From assembly GCA_008508345.1 (NCBI GenBank), contig QNGE01001679.1, forward strand, positions 31,092 to 95,091: a DNA stretch of 64,000 nt. Direction: 5' to 3'. The first letter of the stretch is position 1. Each line of letters starts with the position of its first letter. Origin of the DNA: Paragonimus westermani (Eukaryota > Platyhelminthes > Trematoda > Plagiorchiida > Troglotrematidae). The position numbers and the translations under genes were made by a program. Under the pieces are notes generated by a model that did no database searches, was not told the DNA's origin, and worked only from the letters and a program-made list of their open reading frames with translations. Shown piece after piece: positions 1 to 14,075 of this stretch.

Positions 1-315
1 GATGGCGGCCACTCGAGCTCAGTGGCTTGAATGTTGTTGTTTGTCCGAGTTGTCTGTGAAGTGAGTGCATTTAGTGACGCGAGGCAGCGAAAGCCGTAAG
101 GAAGCTCTCTTGCTGATGACGCCTTACTCTCACTTGCAGCTCGGTTGTGTTTTTGCAAGGTGCAGGCACATTGATGTTGGATGTTTGAATACAGACGTAG
201 TTATTTTCCTATCCTTCCTTTATAGCGTTCGCTTTTTCTTCATGGTTGTGTGGCAGTTAAGCATTAGTGTGAACCACTGATGTATTGCTGTCTATGATGA
301 TGATGATGATGATGA
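1..315 (+). mobile_element. LINE 3' end with (GAT)n tail
   Basis: The 3' untranslated end of a non-LTR retrotransposon enters from the left edge. Its last 60 bases (GTGAACCACTGATGTATTGC, then a GAT trinucleotide run at about 294-315) recur in variant form at about 18,181-18,230 and 41,268-41,310. Short tandem tails of this kind are typical of RTE-type LINEs. The coding part lies outside the window. Confidence 0.65.
294..315. repeat. (GAT)n microsatellite at LINE tail
   Basis: About seven uninterrupted GAT units end the LINE 3' UTR. Probably the element's own tail repeat rather than an independent microsatellite. Confidence 0.8.
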
Positions 316-2385
316 CCGTGCGAAGATGCATGTCAGGCAGCGAGACAAGTCACTTGAGGCGAGTTGTGACAGCTGGTGAGAACCTCTCCGGTTAAAAGGA
401 AGCAAACAGGAATTGCGCATAGTTCTCAATAACTGCACTCATGTACTTGTTGCGGGTGACGGCATATATTCGCTCTTTGGAGCCAACACTGGATCGCTTG
501 AGATGTTGTACAACTTTGGTCAGGCTCTTGTCTGACAGACCAAAAAACTTGTTTGTGTTCGGTGCAGACTGGACGACGTTGTGTAACACCTGTCACCTTC
601 AAGGGAAAGCGGGGTGCGTTGAACGAGTTTCATCAGTGTAACAAAGATCTGACTGCAGCTGACCCATATGTTTATCGTTGAAAGCGCTTGGGCAGATGTC
701 TCCGGGAATCATATTTGTATGCTCGTTTCCGTTGACAGACCTGTAGATATCGTCTTGACACAAAGTTGAGATTTGAACACCAACGTTGTCTGCTGTCGTT
801 TCAATCTGTCTGTTCGACATCTTACGTGAGAGCCATACGACTCTAGTACGTAGTGTGCACAAGCGAGTCTTCTCGTTTTCGAGTAGCCTTTACTATCAAT
901 TATTCTTTTCCCTGTATAGCTGAAAGTGTCCCTAAGGAGGGTGCATTTTGCTTTGGCGCCTCAGTGGTGGCGTTGCCAGAAGTAGTGATTTCGATTACCA
1001 AAGGAGTCTGGACTTATCATGGCCAAGGTGGGATTAAGTCCTCACGTCTACAGACTTTCGAGGGTGCTTCCAAGTCTTGGAAACTGGATTTTTTCAGTAC
1101 ACATGGAATATGTATTGGATGGGGAGCAGTATCTATCGCGAGTGATAAACGGACCTTTCTACGGGTTGTCATATCCAGGAGGCTCCAATTCTTAATTTTT
1201 TCATGTCTATTTTCTTAATTTCCACAGCTTCGTAGCCTGACGAGTGTGTTTTCTTTGTCTCTACCCGAAAACAAATAATGCATGTATGCTCCATCCAAGG
1301 CCGTGAGGTTCATATGGTTTTCAAAATTTTCTCACGAACGGTGATGCTGTCAATATTGGCAAAGGTGCCATCCTAGTTTTGATCTCGAAGAATCTCGTCA
1401 CCAGCTATTTGCAGGTAGGCGATGTTGTTTGCAGTTTGAAAATAGACTACACCAAATTTTGTGCTAGTTTTTACAGGCTCCAGTACATTATACTTCACTT
1501 CCATGACGACCGTTTGATGGCACCTATTCTCTAGGTCAGGAGTGCTGAAAACCTGATGTCAAGGAACTGTCTCGATCGTTTTGTCTTGGCAATAGTTGGC
1601 GCTCTGATACGTGAATCATTTGGCAGTTGGATTCTAGTTGATAACCTGCAGCTACAGTCCGGTCGATAATGACATCACTAAAAGGAAGACGAATGTTTAC
1701 TGTTTTTATCAGTAGCTTCCACTTCCTAATGCAATTTTAGAAAAATCATACACTTGCAAAGCGTCACCACAAAATTCCGAAACAACATGGTATCACACTC
1801 ATGAACAGGAGACATTTTTATGGGTTGTTTTCGCCTAATCGTTCTACCTGTCGAGTAGATGGGGACCAGCAAGATTTGGCTGTTATAATCTACGTGCTAC
1901 TGGTTACGAGTGATGGTATTTTCTGAAGTGTAACCCTCAGTGTCAACCGGTGTCCGCAGTGTCATTCTGTTAGCAGTGGCTTCTATAATAGCTTCGAGGA
2001 GACAGCCAGGGGCTGCAGCTGTGGTAACAGACGACAACAAGGATTATAGTTGGATGCGTTACAGTTGTCACCTCTGGTTGGTTCGTTTCGTTTATAAGAC
2101 ACTTGGCGTGGGTTACAGTCATGCCCGTGAAAGAGCATGGATTTGACAAAAAAGCAGTGGATATTCGCATGTAAGACCCCAAGGAGTCGTTTATTCCAGT
2201 TGTTTTGAGCTACGGTGGACTGAACTGCGTACCATAGACACACTGGGCTCAAAGAACGAGTGTGATTGCTTCTGGGACGTTTCAGGCGAATTCCCCTTAA
2301 ATCCAAGTGGGGTGTGACAAGGTTGGCTTGTTTCTCCTTTCCAAATCATTTGCAGCCTACGGGATTCTATAGTATGTCACACAGA
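316..2385. other. Gene-free stretch
   Basis: No exon-like open frame with splice sites, no RNA gene and no recognisable element remnant was seen. Short open frames on both strands overlap each other and have no family features. Confidence 0.5.
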
Positions 2386-3350
2386 TTATGAATATGATGG
2401 TGTGGAATTACTCATAGGTATTCCATTCCGAGGTGTGTAGTACGCAGACGACATTGCCTTAATTTGTGAGGGCTCCCAGGGAGCCAAGAATATTTTAGGC
2501 GGACTAGAGGCGTCACTTCGTCGGTTCAGTGTGGCCTTCGCACCGACTAAATGCAAGGCGTTGTTATAAAATTGACAGGAATTCGCGCCTGCGCCCACCC
2601 TTGGTGGTGAACAATAAGTAGTCGAGAAGTTTGTGTATCTTGGAGGGTGTATCACTGTTGATAGAGTGTTTGACGAGGTCATAAATTGCATGGCAAAGGC
2701 GCGGACTTCGTCAGCCATCTTACGCCGTCTGTGACATCGGCGTGATCTCAATCTTTCTGTACAAGGCCAGGTGTATGGCTCCGAAACCTGGTCCATTCAC
2801 GCGGAGGATGTTCAGGGCGTGTTTATTTCCAACCGCCAGTGTTTCCGAAGCATTGAGGATGTATGCTTGAGCCACCCCGTCAACACTGACAAAATTCACT
2901 GACCTTTTTCGAACAAATAGACTCGGACTACCCATGAACGTACTTGTCTCACAGTCCCTACGCTAACCCACCGCCTTTCTTACCGTACCTTGCATCCGAG
3001 TGGTGGGTTGGACTGAAAGCGGCAGCCTGGTGGTCAGCGTATGACTTGGGTTCAAGGTATGAAGGCACACACTGTAGCTTACCTCTGTAGGACGCGCGGC
3101 TTTTTGGGTGAGGCCCAGAGGACTGTGAACTCCGGTTGATATCGCTGTCTAATGTGACAAAGAATGGGGCTTATTAGCGCTCGTGCTGCATACCTGAGTG
3201 TGCTCCGGTGTATTATCTTCCTGTCCCTCTACATTTTATCTTTGCACATGGTCTTTTCTTGCGTTATGGTACGTTTGTCATTTCGTGGTCATTACATGTT
3301 GAATTTGTTGGTACACATAGTTCGAAGTATAATAAATAAATGTCTGTAAT
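2386..3350 (+). mobile_element. LINE reverse-transcriptase remnant and 3' domain
   Basis: The + strand reads, with stops and frameshifts, a YADDIALICEG catalytic box near 2,440, then FVYLGGCIT near 2,630, LRRL and YGSETWSI near 2,780, and a QCFRSIEDVC block near 2,840. This order (YADD, fingers end, FVYLG, GSETW, C-R-S-I) is that of the C-terminal half of trematode EN-RT LINEs. The frame is broken repeatedly, so it is a dead copy. Confidence 0.75.
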
Positions 3351-6300
3351 AAGCGTAGTTCCTCTCCGAACCGTTGATCTTATTGGAGCATGCTTCTAGC
3401 TTCAGGCCACGCACTACTACACTGTCGTTTCCTTCGTAATTTTGCTGAACGACGACCTCCAACTATAGCGGCTGGTTATCGGGTAACCATCGGTGTCTGT
3501 GACAGGATAATCCGGAATTCAAACCGTGCAGTTCTGACTGTGCGGAATTCAGCTGTTGAAGGACGCCGATTTGAACAGCGAGTACTATAACATTTTACGC
3601 AGATTCAGTGAAAGTTTGGACTTACATGCCTGGCGGTAAGGGTTTCGTGACAGTTCATATTAGAAGTGACAGTTGGACATGCATGTGAAGCTTAGGCAGG
3701 CTGGCCACCACTTAGATAGCTTGGCTACTTGGGAAAGTTAGTGAGATGGAGGCCACTGTTGCGCCATAGGATACTGGTAAGTTCTTTCGTATTGCTGGAT
3801 TTGAACTTATCCCTGTCAGTGAGACAAATGCCATATATCCTTTAATAATCCAGACAATTAGGTCACCTAACTAAACACTCTGGAACAACCTAGCTGGCTC
3901 CTTTTTTTGTCATGCTATAGCTACACGTCTCTAATGTCATACTTGTACCAGTTGTTTTAGTCCCTATTCCGTGAACAAGTCCGCCGTTATATTTCTGTTG
4001 TCAACCTTAATGATACCTCTGGTTTAGGTTTCCTCGTGAGAGCACTTTTGCGAGTGGACATATGGCATTTATCGGGGGTTTGACTAAAGCGTTCCAACAT
4101 GCGCAGATCACTGTGAACGTCATCTGCGCCGAGAGCACCCAGGAGTGTTTGCTGTACTAGACAAGGGAACCAAGGTTGCTCATGAATTAGCTCGACTGGA
4201 GCCAAAAATAACTCATTGCAGACCAAAGAGAGCGAATGCTAGGAACATTCGTGAGGTGGTGATATGGTTACACTTCGCCAATCAGATTGCAGCCGTGCGG
4301 TCGAACGCCTGTGCGCTATCTGGACTGTTTACTCGCGTTGCTTTCACATGCCCGCTGTAACGTGATCTGCTCTAACGCTCTGGCTACCATGTATGACCGT
4401 TTCATTTGATTCGTTCTGTATGACTGCCGTGTATGGTAATCGTTTCATGCAATACACTTAGAGCGTCTGTGGCCTGATTTGGACTCGCCCTTCCAATAAA
4501 TGGTGTTGCCGGATCTCTTCTCTTTCTCGGTTTTGAGTGAAGCGATTGGGCGCGCACCAAAAAGCGAAGATCCAATACGCTGTCTGCTAGTGTCTCCACG
4601 TTGTCCCAAAGTTGGTCCGCAAGTCTTACGGGAGTCAGAATAAAAACGGCAGCTTGCATGTTCCATGTTCTACTAGTGGAGCAAGGCAGTTGCTAGAATA
4701 TCAACCCTATTTTACTCAGTGCTTATTTGTTTGTGTGTAAATTTTTAGTTCTTTGCTTTTGAGACAAGTTTTGGCTGTTACACAACACTTCTGTTTTTTG
4801 CCTCTCATTTAATGCTTGTTCTATTCGTGGTTCTATGGCAGTTAAGAATCGGTGCTATGCACCGTTCTATTGTTGTCCCTAACGGCGGTGTTGATGGCTT
4901 CACTGCCACCTGTTTGTTTAGTTGCGAGATGTAAGCGCCCTGCTTTGGCTTATTCGAGTTTGGTTAAGAACCTTGTGCAGCTACTCGTATTCCCTTCGTT
5001 CTTTTCTTCCTAATACTAAGGCTGATCTGGACCATTACTTGACTATTAAATATCACTGATCTGCCGTCATCAGTGAGCGTGACAGTGATTGTGGTGTATA
5101 GAGTACTGACTGGAGCATCCGAACGATGCTTCAGGGACGCACTGAATCATTTAGCTCCCTAGAGCATTTTTGCTTAGTAGAGTATAATGTGTTCAGGATA
5201 ATGTTTCTGCCATTACGTTTACCCCCTGACTAAACGTTACTCCCACGCTTTCGACCGAAATCCCAACTCACAATTGTTAGGTTTAATTGTTTTTAAACTT
5301 CCCATGACAGCTGAAAGTTACACAGAACTGGTGACTCACTGACCGGCAGTCAACGGGGTTTACTTATCCGGTATTATACTTGTGAGCAGCTTCTTATAAG
5401 GCGTACATTCCTTTTCGGTGAGTAGGTAACATTATTTACTCTGTGCTGGTGTCCTAGAAAGTACACCACATCCTCTGTTTTGAGACAGGGCATCGGCGTT
5501 GAGTGCGTCAGTTTCTACACGGCAGGGCAATGTGCTTGTTAATTGTAACCCTGTGCTTCCCGGAGAGTATCGGGTACTGAACAGGTGTGGCATGTTAAAA
5601 GACATGATTGGATTGTCCGTGTTTGATATTTGGAAGATTCAGCGGGAGTGGTCAACATCTGTGGCTTACAACGCTGCTGTGATCCAGTCTGAGTAAGTTT
5701 CCTAGTCGCCGTAGTCTGGATTCGGTTTTGTCAGTAAGTGCTATGCGTTTTTGTTCTGTTCTGATTTCTCAACCCTTATTTTTCTTTATGCTTTGATCCA
5801 CACGTCGCTTCAAAGGACTGCCAAGTCTCACTTATAAAGTTTAATATGGGACCGTATAGCACAGCTGTTCTCTTTTGTAATTTTGTTTGTAAAAATGGAG
5901 TAACTTTGACCATTCAGAACATTGTGTTGAAATTGGTGCAACTGTTCACAGATTTCAAAGACAGTGAGTAATATCTCTTTTTTAAAGGCACAACCAATAG
6001 GATTTACCCCGTCGTTGCTTTTCCACATAAGATTGAGTTTAGAATCGATGTTTGTACAGCTGTTTTGGCTCATGAATAACACAGGAGCGGAAGGAGAACT
6101 GGTTTGGACAATGTAAGGCTGCTGGTAGACCACTTGGAGTAGCTGAATTCGTTTGATGCCAGACTGTTGATAAAAGTACTTGCTCTCCAGACGACGTTTT
6201 CTGCGTAACCCCACTTTACTCGACTTGCGACTATCCGAATGTAATTTTATTTCAAACCGTCATTCCCTATGATAAAGATCTTGAGAATTTTATAAAATAC

Positions 6301-7529
6301 TACTAATTGTAATGGTTACACATAAGCCCGAGAAGTGTAGTGCCGAATGACGATTACGTTTGCTTATGTGATTTTTACTCCCGCAGGCTACATTTGGAAA
6401 TCGAGGTTACGTCATCCTAGGCGGTCTCTGCATTTTGATCATGTCTTGGTGTGTGCAAGATTTGTTCTGATTTTCGGTGGGTGGCTACTTCACTCTCAAA
6501 CACAAGTGGACGTGGCTATCCTAGTCGAACTGTAAACACTGCAAGTGCCAGTGCGCGCTTGCCTTTAGTCTGGGATTCCACGGCAGGTGATTCATACACA
6601 TGGTACTACTGTCTATCAGCCTTCTAACTGCTGTTCTGCATGATCATTTAGGCTCCTCGACGTTCATCGGGTATGATTAATTTCGCAAAGCAACGTTGTA
6701 AGGACGTTGTAAGCAACTTAATCGAGATCGCGGGACCCTATGCACACAGCGGGTGACTAATGTGAACTCCAGAAAACTTCAGTCATCCCTAGCTAATTGT
6801 AAGCGGGACAATCTGCAATGTCATCTATGGGTCTATTCGTAACTTGCAGCGACACTGAATTGAATACTGCCAACAACAGTCCAACTGACCACCTTGTCGG
6901 TCGGCCATACCTTCAGGTACCTATGTACTGACTGGTCTGTTGACATTTTTTCTTCTTTTAAACCAGAACTACGACTTGGGATAGTGTTTTTGAAATGTCG
7001 CATCTCCTGACGCCTTCACTTTTTGTAGATGTAGGTCACTCTTGATCAATGAACTGATGGGTCTCCTCCGAAAACTGGGGCGGTTCCACATGACGGGTTT
7101 AATCATTACCTTCGTTTTCGTAAAAGGCCCACACCTTTCGCGTGCAAACTCCCCTAAGGATTTTCCTGATTCTTATTGCGTCGAAGACGCCTGTAGCTAT
7201 TGGTCTCGCAGAATAAGTGCAACACGAAGTACAAACTAAGTTTCGCTTCTGTCGTGGCTGCATTATTTACATTCTGACATACCGCCTGATGTTTCAACAC
7301 CACCACTCATACAGAAGTTCGACAACTTCTGCGTCGAAACGCCACAATAACCCTCGGTTTATTCAACAGTGCTGTGCTGTGGAACCCTTTCTGAAGGAGC
7401 TTGCATGCCCCAGAAATGCATCAACGTATTGAAAGCAGTCTCCTACCGGACAATAGATCGGATCAAGGCTTGTGATAGTGTGTTGCCTACCTTCAGCACT
7501 TAATGTGGATTTAGCCGGGACTAAGCTTT
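3351..7529. other. Gene-free stretch
   Basis: No supported gene. About 4,830-4,900 faintly resembles the LINE 3' tail at 240-315 (GGCAGTTAAG, then a GTTGATGG end). Open frames at 5,499-5,696 (+) and 5,828-6,214 (-) have no start context, splice signals or family features that I can recognise. Confidence 0.45.
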
Positions 7530-8250
7530 AAATAGTCTGACTACGGATATGGCGGCGTGGAAGTGGCCCTGATACTAGACTTAGATAGCTGGGGTATGCA
7601 AATGACCTGTGTTCTGCCTGTCACGGTAGAACCCGGAACATCTTTGACTAATACTTTTCGGGCCATCATTTTAGAACCCCTACATCTTGTTGTGCTGTTA
7701 TGGATTCGACAGGACTCTGTGCCTGCTCTCATCCCTGGTATTAGCTGAATACTCATTAACGAAAGGTCCCGTGGGTTCACAGGTTCTATAGCTAAAGCCC
7801 GGACAACGTTCCCCTACTTAGGCCATCTGTGGCGCTGGCATGCTCTCTCGAATGTACAGTACGACTTTATGAGCTGTCTCACCGTACGGCTGCGAAGTCT
7901 GGTTTATCCGCTCGCAGGACACTAACGAGCTGTCCGTTTTTCGATCTCCGGTGTCCCCGGAATATTCGCAATGTACGATAGGGTCACCATGACAGCAGAG
8001 AAATAGTTTGCAATCGTGTCCTTGGGACAGGCTAACTGCACCGGCTGTGCATACGGATATTGTCTTGCACACTCCACATTGCGCTTTGTTTATGGGCGTT
8101 GGGTTAAGTTCGAAGCGGGAGATTAATACTCAGTGTATGGCGGGTGCTGACCGTGAGGTCATCACCATGAGGACCTACCTGGCCGGGGTACAAAGAATAA
8201 TGGGCACCCTTGATTGTGGACGCTGTCTGATGTGCCGGGAAACATAGGTC
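7530..8250 (+). mobile_element. LINE reverse-transcriptase C-terminal remnant
   Basis: Broken + strand frames carry pieces in the order of a LINE C-terminus: YGGVEVAL near 7,550, a tyrosine/serine-rich LYELSHRTAAKSG piece near 7,865, then FDLRCPRNIRNVR near 7,945 and the RLCIRIL / GVGLSSKRE region near 8,045-8,120. These match the FDHRCLRNIAR and LRWLGHVLRM blocks of fluke LINEs by position and spacing. Many stops and frameshifts show it is inactive. Confidence 0.65.
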
Positions 8251-11200
8251 AGTGTCGATCGTGTTGCGAATATTCATGTCCACTGGTGTAATGTCGTCCT
8301 CGGTTCTCCATATCCCCCTCAGGTAACCTACGTTTTCCTTATTCCTAATTATTGTGGTACGCTTGTTATTGTATGTGGCTTTTATCCTGTTAGATGTTTG
8401 GAAATATATGCTGAACAAACCAATTGAGGTTTCAAAAACGCGATTACGTCGTGGTTTTATTTCATTTGAAAGGTTTAAAAGTAATGTGTTGTGTAAGCGA
8501 CCACTGGGCTTACAGATTGATACGACAAATGTTCTACTGAATTTCGTGCACCCGAGGTCTGTCAAAGTCCAGAGACTGCCTTGGTCAACTCGTGATGATT
8601 CTGTATTAAGTAATAACAAGCAGATGCAATCATGCTTGGGTAGTTAGTCCGAAGAAATTAATCCACGGACACGTAGCGTCAGGTGATTATAAAATAACGC
8701 GATCAAATCAACGGATCAAGTATGCTACAATTGGTAAGAAAAATTTGGTCAAACGGGGAGAGGAGGAAAGAGAATGATATACTGTGTTACACACAGCAGC
8801 GGTTTTGACGCATCTCGATATTTACCTTTGTGAGCTATTATAAGGGGCGATTTTGTGTTCGTAGTGGAAACAATCGAACTGTCCTGTCTCAACGAGTTAT
8901 CAGGTGTAACAGTCATTATAACAGAGGCCAGTAGAGTGATGCAGCGGGTGTAGGTACACAACTGTGACCCTTTGGACTACTGATAACTTCCTTTAAGTAG
9001 GAGGCAGCAGTGATCGGCATGTTCACATCGGTGTCGTTGTAAGAGTTGGAATGGAATCTTGCAAGCAGAAGTTGGTGTGACAGCTTTCGAAAACAACGTT
9101 CGGGTAAGGAATAAAAAAGGAGGATGTTGTTGCAAGGGATTGTGCTGTCTTCGATTCAGTGTCAATTTAATTGCCTCCTGTTTTTGTGCACAGAAATTAG
9201 GATCCACATGATGTGTTTGAACTTGGGGTATGTGCTTTACTTTCGATTTGAACGTCAGTAGGTCACCTCTTGCCTGGTCTGTTGGAGTTGCTTCGACACA
9301 CTCTCTGATTTGCCTAGCCATCTGGACAGTGGTTCGTACACATGCATACCCAAGCCTCCCGTTACTCTGCTGGTAAGCCTGGAGATACAAAAGCAAAGTC
9401 TAAAATGAGTTTTACTTGACAGTTTGGGAACACCGGATCTCTCCACCATATTTTCAGAGTGCAAAGTTTTTTTTTTCGAAAGTAACCATTCCCCGTACTT
9501 TCGACAGCAAGATCTGGGAGGTCCTCGATTGTAGTTGAAAATCCACTTTTGATTGCCTAAAAATGTTGCAGACGTTTGTGCGGGGCGGTTAACGTGTTGT
9601 CACGCACCTCCACACATCTCCAGGTTTCAACCGTGCTTATGAGTATGGAGGTTCGGGCTGCAAATTAATAAGTAAACACAAATATATGAAATGAAGTAAA
9701 CGTTATGGAATGGTGATTCTTACAGAAGAGCTAATATCCTTTGTGTGGAGTTTCTTTTTTAGGTGTGATGTTGCCTTGTTGGGGGGCTTTTCAAATCAGT
9801 GATATGCAGGTTTACGCATTGCGCACGCTAGCAAACATCACTTCGCGACCTTGTTTGGCAGGGCGATTAACGTTTTCATAACCGTTAACCACCCGTTTGT
9901 AATGTGTTTTCTTCCAGTCGTTGACAGTCTGGTTGAACAGTGCAACGCATAGTGTATCGGTTGCTCTTTCTATATACGGAGTACCTGACCTTATAATTGT
10001 AGACGGAATTTCCGTTATCTGGTTCGGCTGTCGTCAGTTTCCCGATTACAATTCGACGAATTGTTGTGTTATTCGTGAAGCTGTCCCACTTGATACGAGC
10101 TATTTGGCAAACGGGATGACGATTGAAAGCTTATGTGCATCTTCCACAACATTACACCAGGTCTCTGATGCGTAAAGCGAGACTGAATGCAAACATCATA
10201 GGGTGCACAGCCAGCTGTCTACGGTGCCACGAGTGACGAAGATTGGCGAACGCTCAACGAACCCTCGATATCTTCATTGACACAGAAGCTGCATAAGCTG
10301 ATGAAGTAAAACTGCTGGAGTATGTGAGGTAATCAAGGTAGGGCCACGTGCATTCCAGTCTTACAATATGTTGAAGCTGCGGAGCAAATATGGTAGGTCT
10401 CAGCCTTGTAATTTACCGCGTTGCCTGTGAACGAGGTGAGTGGTGTCAGCATCCTCAATATCGGTTGGCTTACTACTCTACAAGAGCTCCCTTCCGTTTT
10501 CTCCTAGATCTCCTTCTAGAATACTATCTTTCACGCCGTCAAAACGGGAGGGAAATATCAGATATTCCCTTATAACGCAAATTTTGGTGAAGGTCGTTTG
10601 AGGTAGCTATCCTTAAGTTCATAGTCTAAAAGTTTGCCATAAGTGCAGTTTCCTTTGTGTCACTTGCGTCATAGTTGGTCCCTTTGCTATTTTTCATAGA
10701 CTTGGACATTTCAAGCACGTTTTTCTGAGTAAATTTCCTTTCCGTAGTCAGTTGAAAGCTGTTGTGTGACAAGTTCTCCGAGAAATATGAAGACAGTTGG
10801 AATCTTTATTTAGCGGCCAGCTCGTCGCCTTCTTGTGGAGGGCTTTTATTACTGCGAGAGACTAATCCTCTGTCGTAAACGTCCTAATACTTTATTTGGT
10901 GCTCTGTGAATTTCGCAACACAGTTCTTCATCTAATAGGTAGTTTGGTGCTGACTAATTTAACATCACATTGTACCTTTAGCGTAATAGGTTATCAAGTT
11001 TGGGTATATATTGAAAATTATTTTAAAAGTCAAGGTGGCATACAAAGTATCTTACACACTCATAGCGTCATGCATTATTATCCGACCAATTAACTCAAGG
11101 CATTTCTAGCTGCATACCGAGCACGGGCCGTTCTTCTCTCTCTCGATCATGCCACTGAATTGTTTGGTACAAGTGTCGCGAACTCATACCTGGGAACATT

Positions 11201-13499
11201 TAAGCTTACTTAGGCATTCCCCTAATTAGTGCCCCTTATCTGAACTCCATATATTTTTGTTTAAAATCTGCCGTTTTCTTTAGCGTAACTTAACGATTGC
11301 CGTATTACTCAATCAACTGTGGAGCCGAAATATCAAGCGGTGACTGTACAGTGAGCAAGCTCTCTTAGAAGTGTGTGTAGAAAATTCTCTTCGTGTGCAT
11401 GTAGTAGTCTGTTTTCGCAGTTGTTTACAGCGTTCCTTACTGATTCATGGAGGGAGACCATTTCGGAAACGCCATCTTGTTATCTATGTTCTGTGGTGCA
11501 CAATGCGAACAGATTTGTGGAAAATCATATTCTTCTGGGGGTGGCAAAGGCGCTGCATACCAAAGTTGTGAGGAAACGTTTCGTCTGTAGACGACAGCTA
11601 GCTGGATAACCATGCTAGTCTAATCTACGCTGAATAGTCTAATCAGTCAATGTACACGATTTGTGACTGAACAATTCTTCACGTACTTTCGGTCCTTACG
11701 TTGAGCGATCAGTATTTTCATGTTACTACATTGCTCAAAAATCCCGTAAGGTGTGTAACTGCGCTGAAACTCCGGAAATAGCATCAACATACAATCGAAA
11801 ATCCTCATCACTTAGGAGTACGCCGTCTCGATGGTAAAGATTGTTGAAACCATTTAATAGGTAGTTTACCCTTTACTGAACTTTTCTGAACACTGAGTTT
11901 TCGATTCTCATTACGGGTCGCCAAAGCAATGAGGAGTTCCCTTGGGACACTGAAACGACCAAAGATTTCCTATCTTCAGAGCTTCCGAACAGTTCATTCG
12001 TGTAACCTTCTTCGGATAGTGTCAGTTGTGCTTGTTACACAACAGTCGCTCATCGTTCACATTACTGTTGATACACGTTATTTGTGTACGTACAGTTAAG
12101 CTCTGTTTGCAAGCGTGTCAGTCCTGTGAATCAAGAGTACCAAGCTAGTATTGGACAAATAAGCAGAAGGTGGCAGGTAAAATTGTGGATATCTGTGCTG
12201 TGTGAAGAAAACTGTTAGTGTTCACCGTGAACGAAGATATGTATATCTATTAAGGGTAGTTGGAAAGACTGACCACAATGTTTTATTTCTTTATCTGCGC
12301 CGAGTGCTACCATCGTTCGTTCGGCAAGCATATGGACGGCTTTTTTGCTGCATCTCCCGTCGCATGTCATTATTGGAAAACATATCGGTGGCATCTAATT
12401 TTCCCAGCGTGGCTGGCTATAGAGATTGTTGAAAAATAAAAGACGCTAGAATCACGATTATTTTACAGACGTTACGTGAACTATTATATGCGTGATATTA
12501 GCCAAAATACGGGATGGCACCTTAGATCCTATATGTTCCTGTAAGGCTCATTTGATCTTACTCCATATTTTTGCCACCAGGCCGACACTGCACAACCTAT
12601 TCCCCCTTAGCCAGTGCTCTTCAGCACTTAGATCGGCCCTAGTTACATTAGTATGATCATTTATGAACCAGTTTCTCTCATCCAACAAGTCATCCCGAAC
12701 ATTTCAACTAGGGTTTCTAACTACAGGATAGTGTGATCACGGACACCCTAACCCGGCATGCGAAACCTACCCATTGTACTCAACAGAACAACTAGGGCAT
12801 CTACATGCCATGTCGATGCCTGTCATCACACGATTTTACCCATCTGTTGGTGGTCTCAGTGTATAATGCCCGGTGCGGTAAACACTCAGATAGCGTGAAG
12901 ATTACGTGAAGTCTCTCGATTATTCGACCAAACGATGTTTACGGTGTTTGCGCAGGCTTTTGATCAGCTTGCATTCAAATTATCGATGGTCGCCACATTC
13001 AGAATCAGGTTGAATTGGTTGTCTCTTTGTTGCAAGGTTTGTTGACGTAACAGAAATCCTATTTCTGTGTCCACTGCACAGCTCATTTGGAACATACCTT
13101 TGTACCGCTGTTTCACAGATGCTTCGATTTGTTTGTAGTGTTTGTCAAGTTCATTTACTCGATCTGAACTGGTAAACACTCTACTCTTTATTTACCCGAA
13201 TGCCACTTAATTATCTTGCACTCACGAATATATTATGTTTGAACAAAAGAACAAAACGGGCACGCATAGCAACAGAGTAGTAGTCCAGGTGATTACTCTA
13301 GGATGCACAACAGTCGTTAACAAAGTGCATTCGCCTGTGATTAAATTTTGTGATCGAGTTGTGTTCATGTCTAGGTATACAAACGATTTCCGTATGGCGC
13401 AACGCTTTTTCCTGCGTTATACTGAGGTACCCGAACAGTGGTTATGGTGAAATGCGCATACTTACCGCATTCGTTCTTTGGATTGTTCCAGAACACCTA
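8251..13499. other. Gene-free stretch
   Basis: No supported gene or RNA. The minus-strand open frame at 8,104-8,619 overlaps the LINE remnant and is not coding-like. A run of T at 9,467-9,476 is the only simple sequence noted. Confidence 0.45.
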
Positions 13500-14075
13500 A
13501 CGCATCGCTCAACAAACGTGGCTATTGCTTATTCTGATGACATTGCGAGTGTTTCATGTGTATTTGTCCACTGCGAAGAACCCGGAGGATCTCCACGACC
13601 ACCCTTTGAAGGTCCCTATGGTCTTGGATCGTTTTGATTTTAGGCCACGACAAAACAACGTGTCAATCGGTCATCTCATTCCAGCACTTCCTGCATGTCT
13701 ACTTCCAACTACCCCCAGGAGCTCACATTAACCTGTATGCGGCTGACCAGACCATTTATCTGGTCAGCTTTTTAGCCAGTCTCCGCCTTACCTTACAGCT
13801 GATGGTAAGCTGTGTAGCGGTTTTACCAGAAGTTCACTTGTCGTCTACTATCTTTAGTTTGTTTCAACCCATGTGGACTACCACCAATCGCACTTGCGTT
13901 CTAACACAAACACCTGAGTTCAGCAACCTTGTTCCACATGCAGCCACGTACGTATCATTACACACGATCACATCCACGCTGTTAATCATTTCCATTTCGT
14001 GCTCTGGGCCGCCAACCTACCAACCTGGTGCGACTCAAATACACACAACCCACTGGCTTCTTCCGCGTTAGGAAT
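13500..14075 (+). mobile_element. Possible LINE reverse-transcriptase remnant
   Basis: A 145-codon open frame from 13,634 contains PPGAHINLYAADQTIYL, close to the Y-A-D-D catalytic box and its upstream turn in CR1/Jockey-type LINEs but with YAAD in place of YADD. What follows (Ser/Thr-rich) is not diagnostic. It could be an old RT fragment or a chance likeness. Confidence 0.35.

Noticed and set aside
5828..6214. 128-codon minus-strand frame
   Set aside because: No recognised motif, no flanking exon and no signs of a family; kept as possible but unsupported.
8104..8619. 171-codon minus-strand frame
   Set aside because: It overlaps the + strand LINE remnant and has no start context, domain or splice support.
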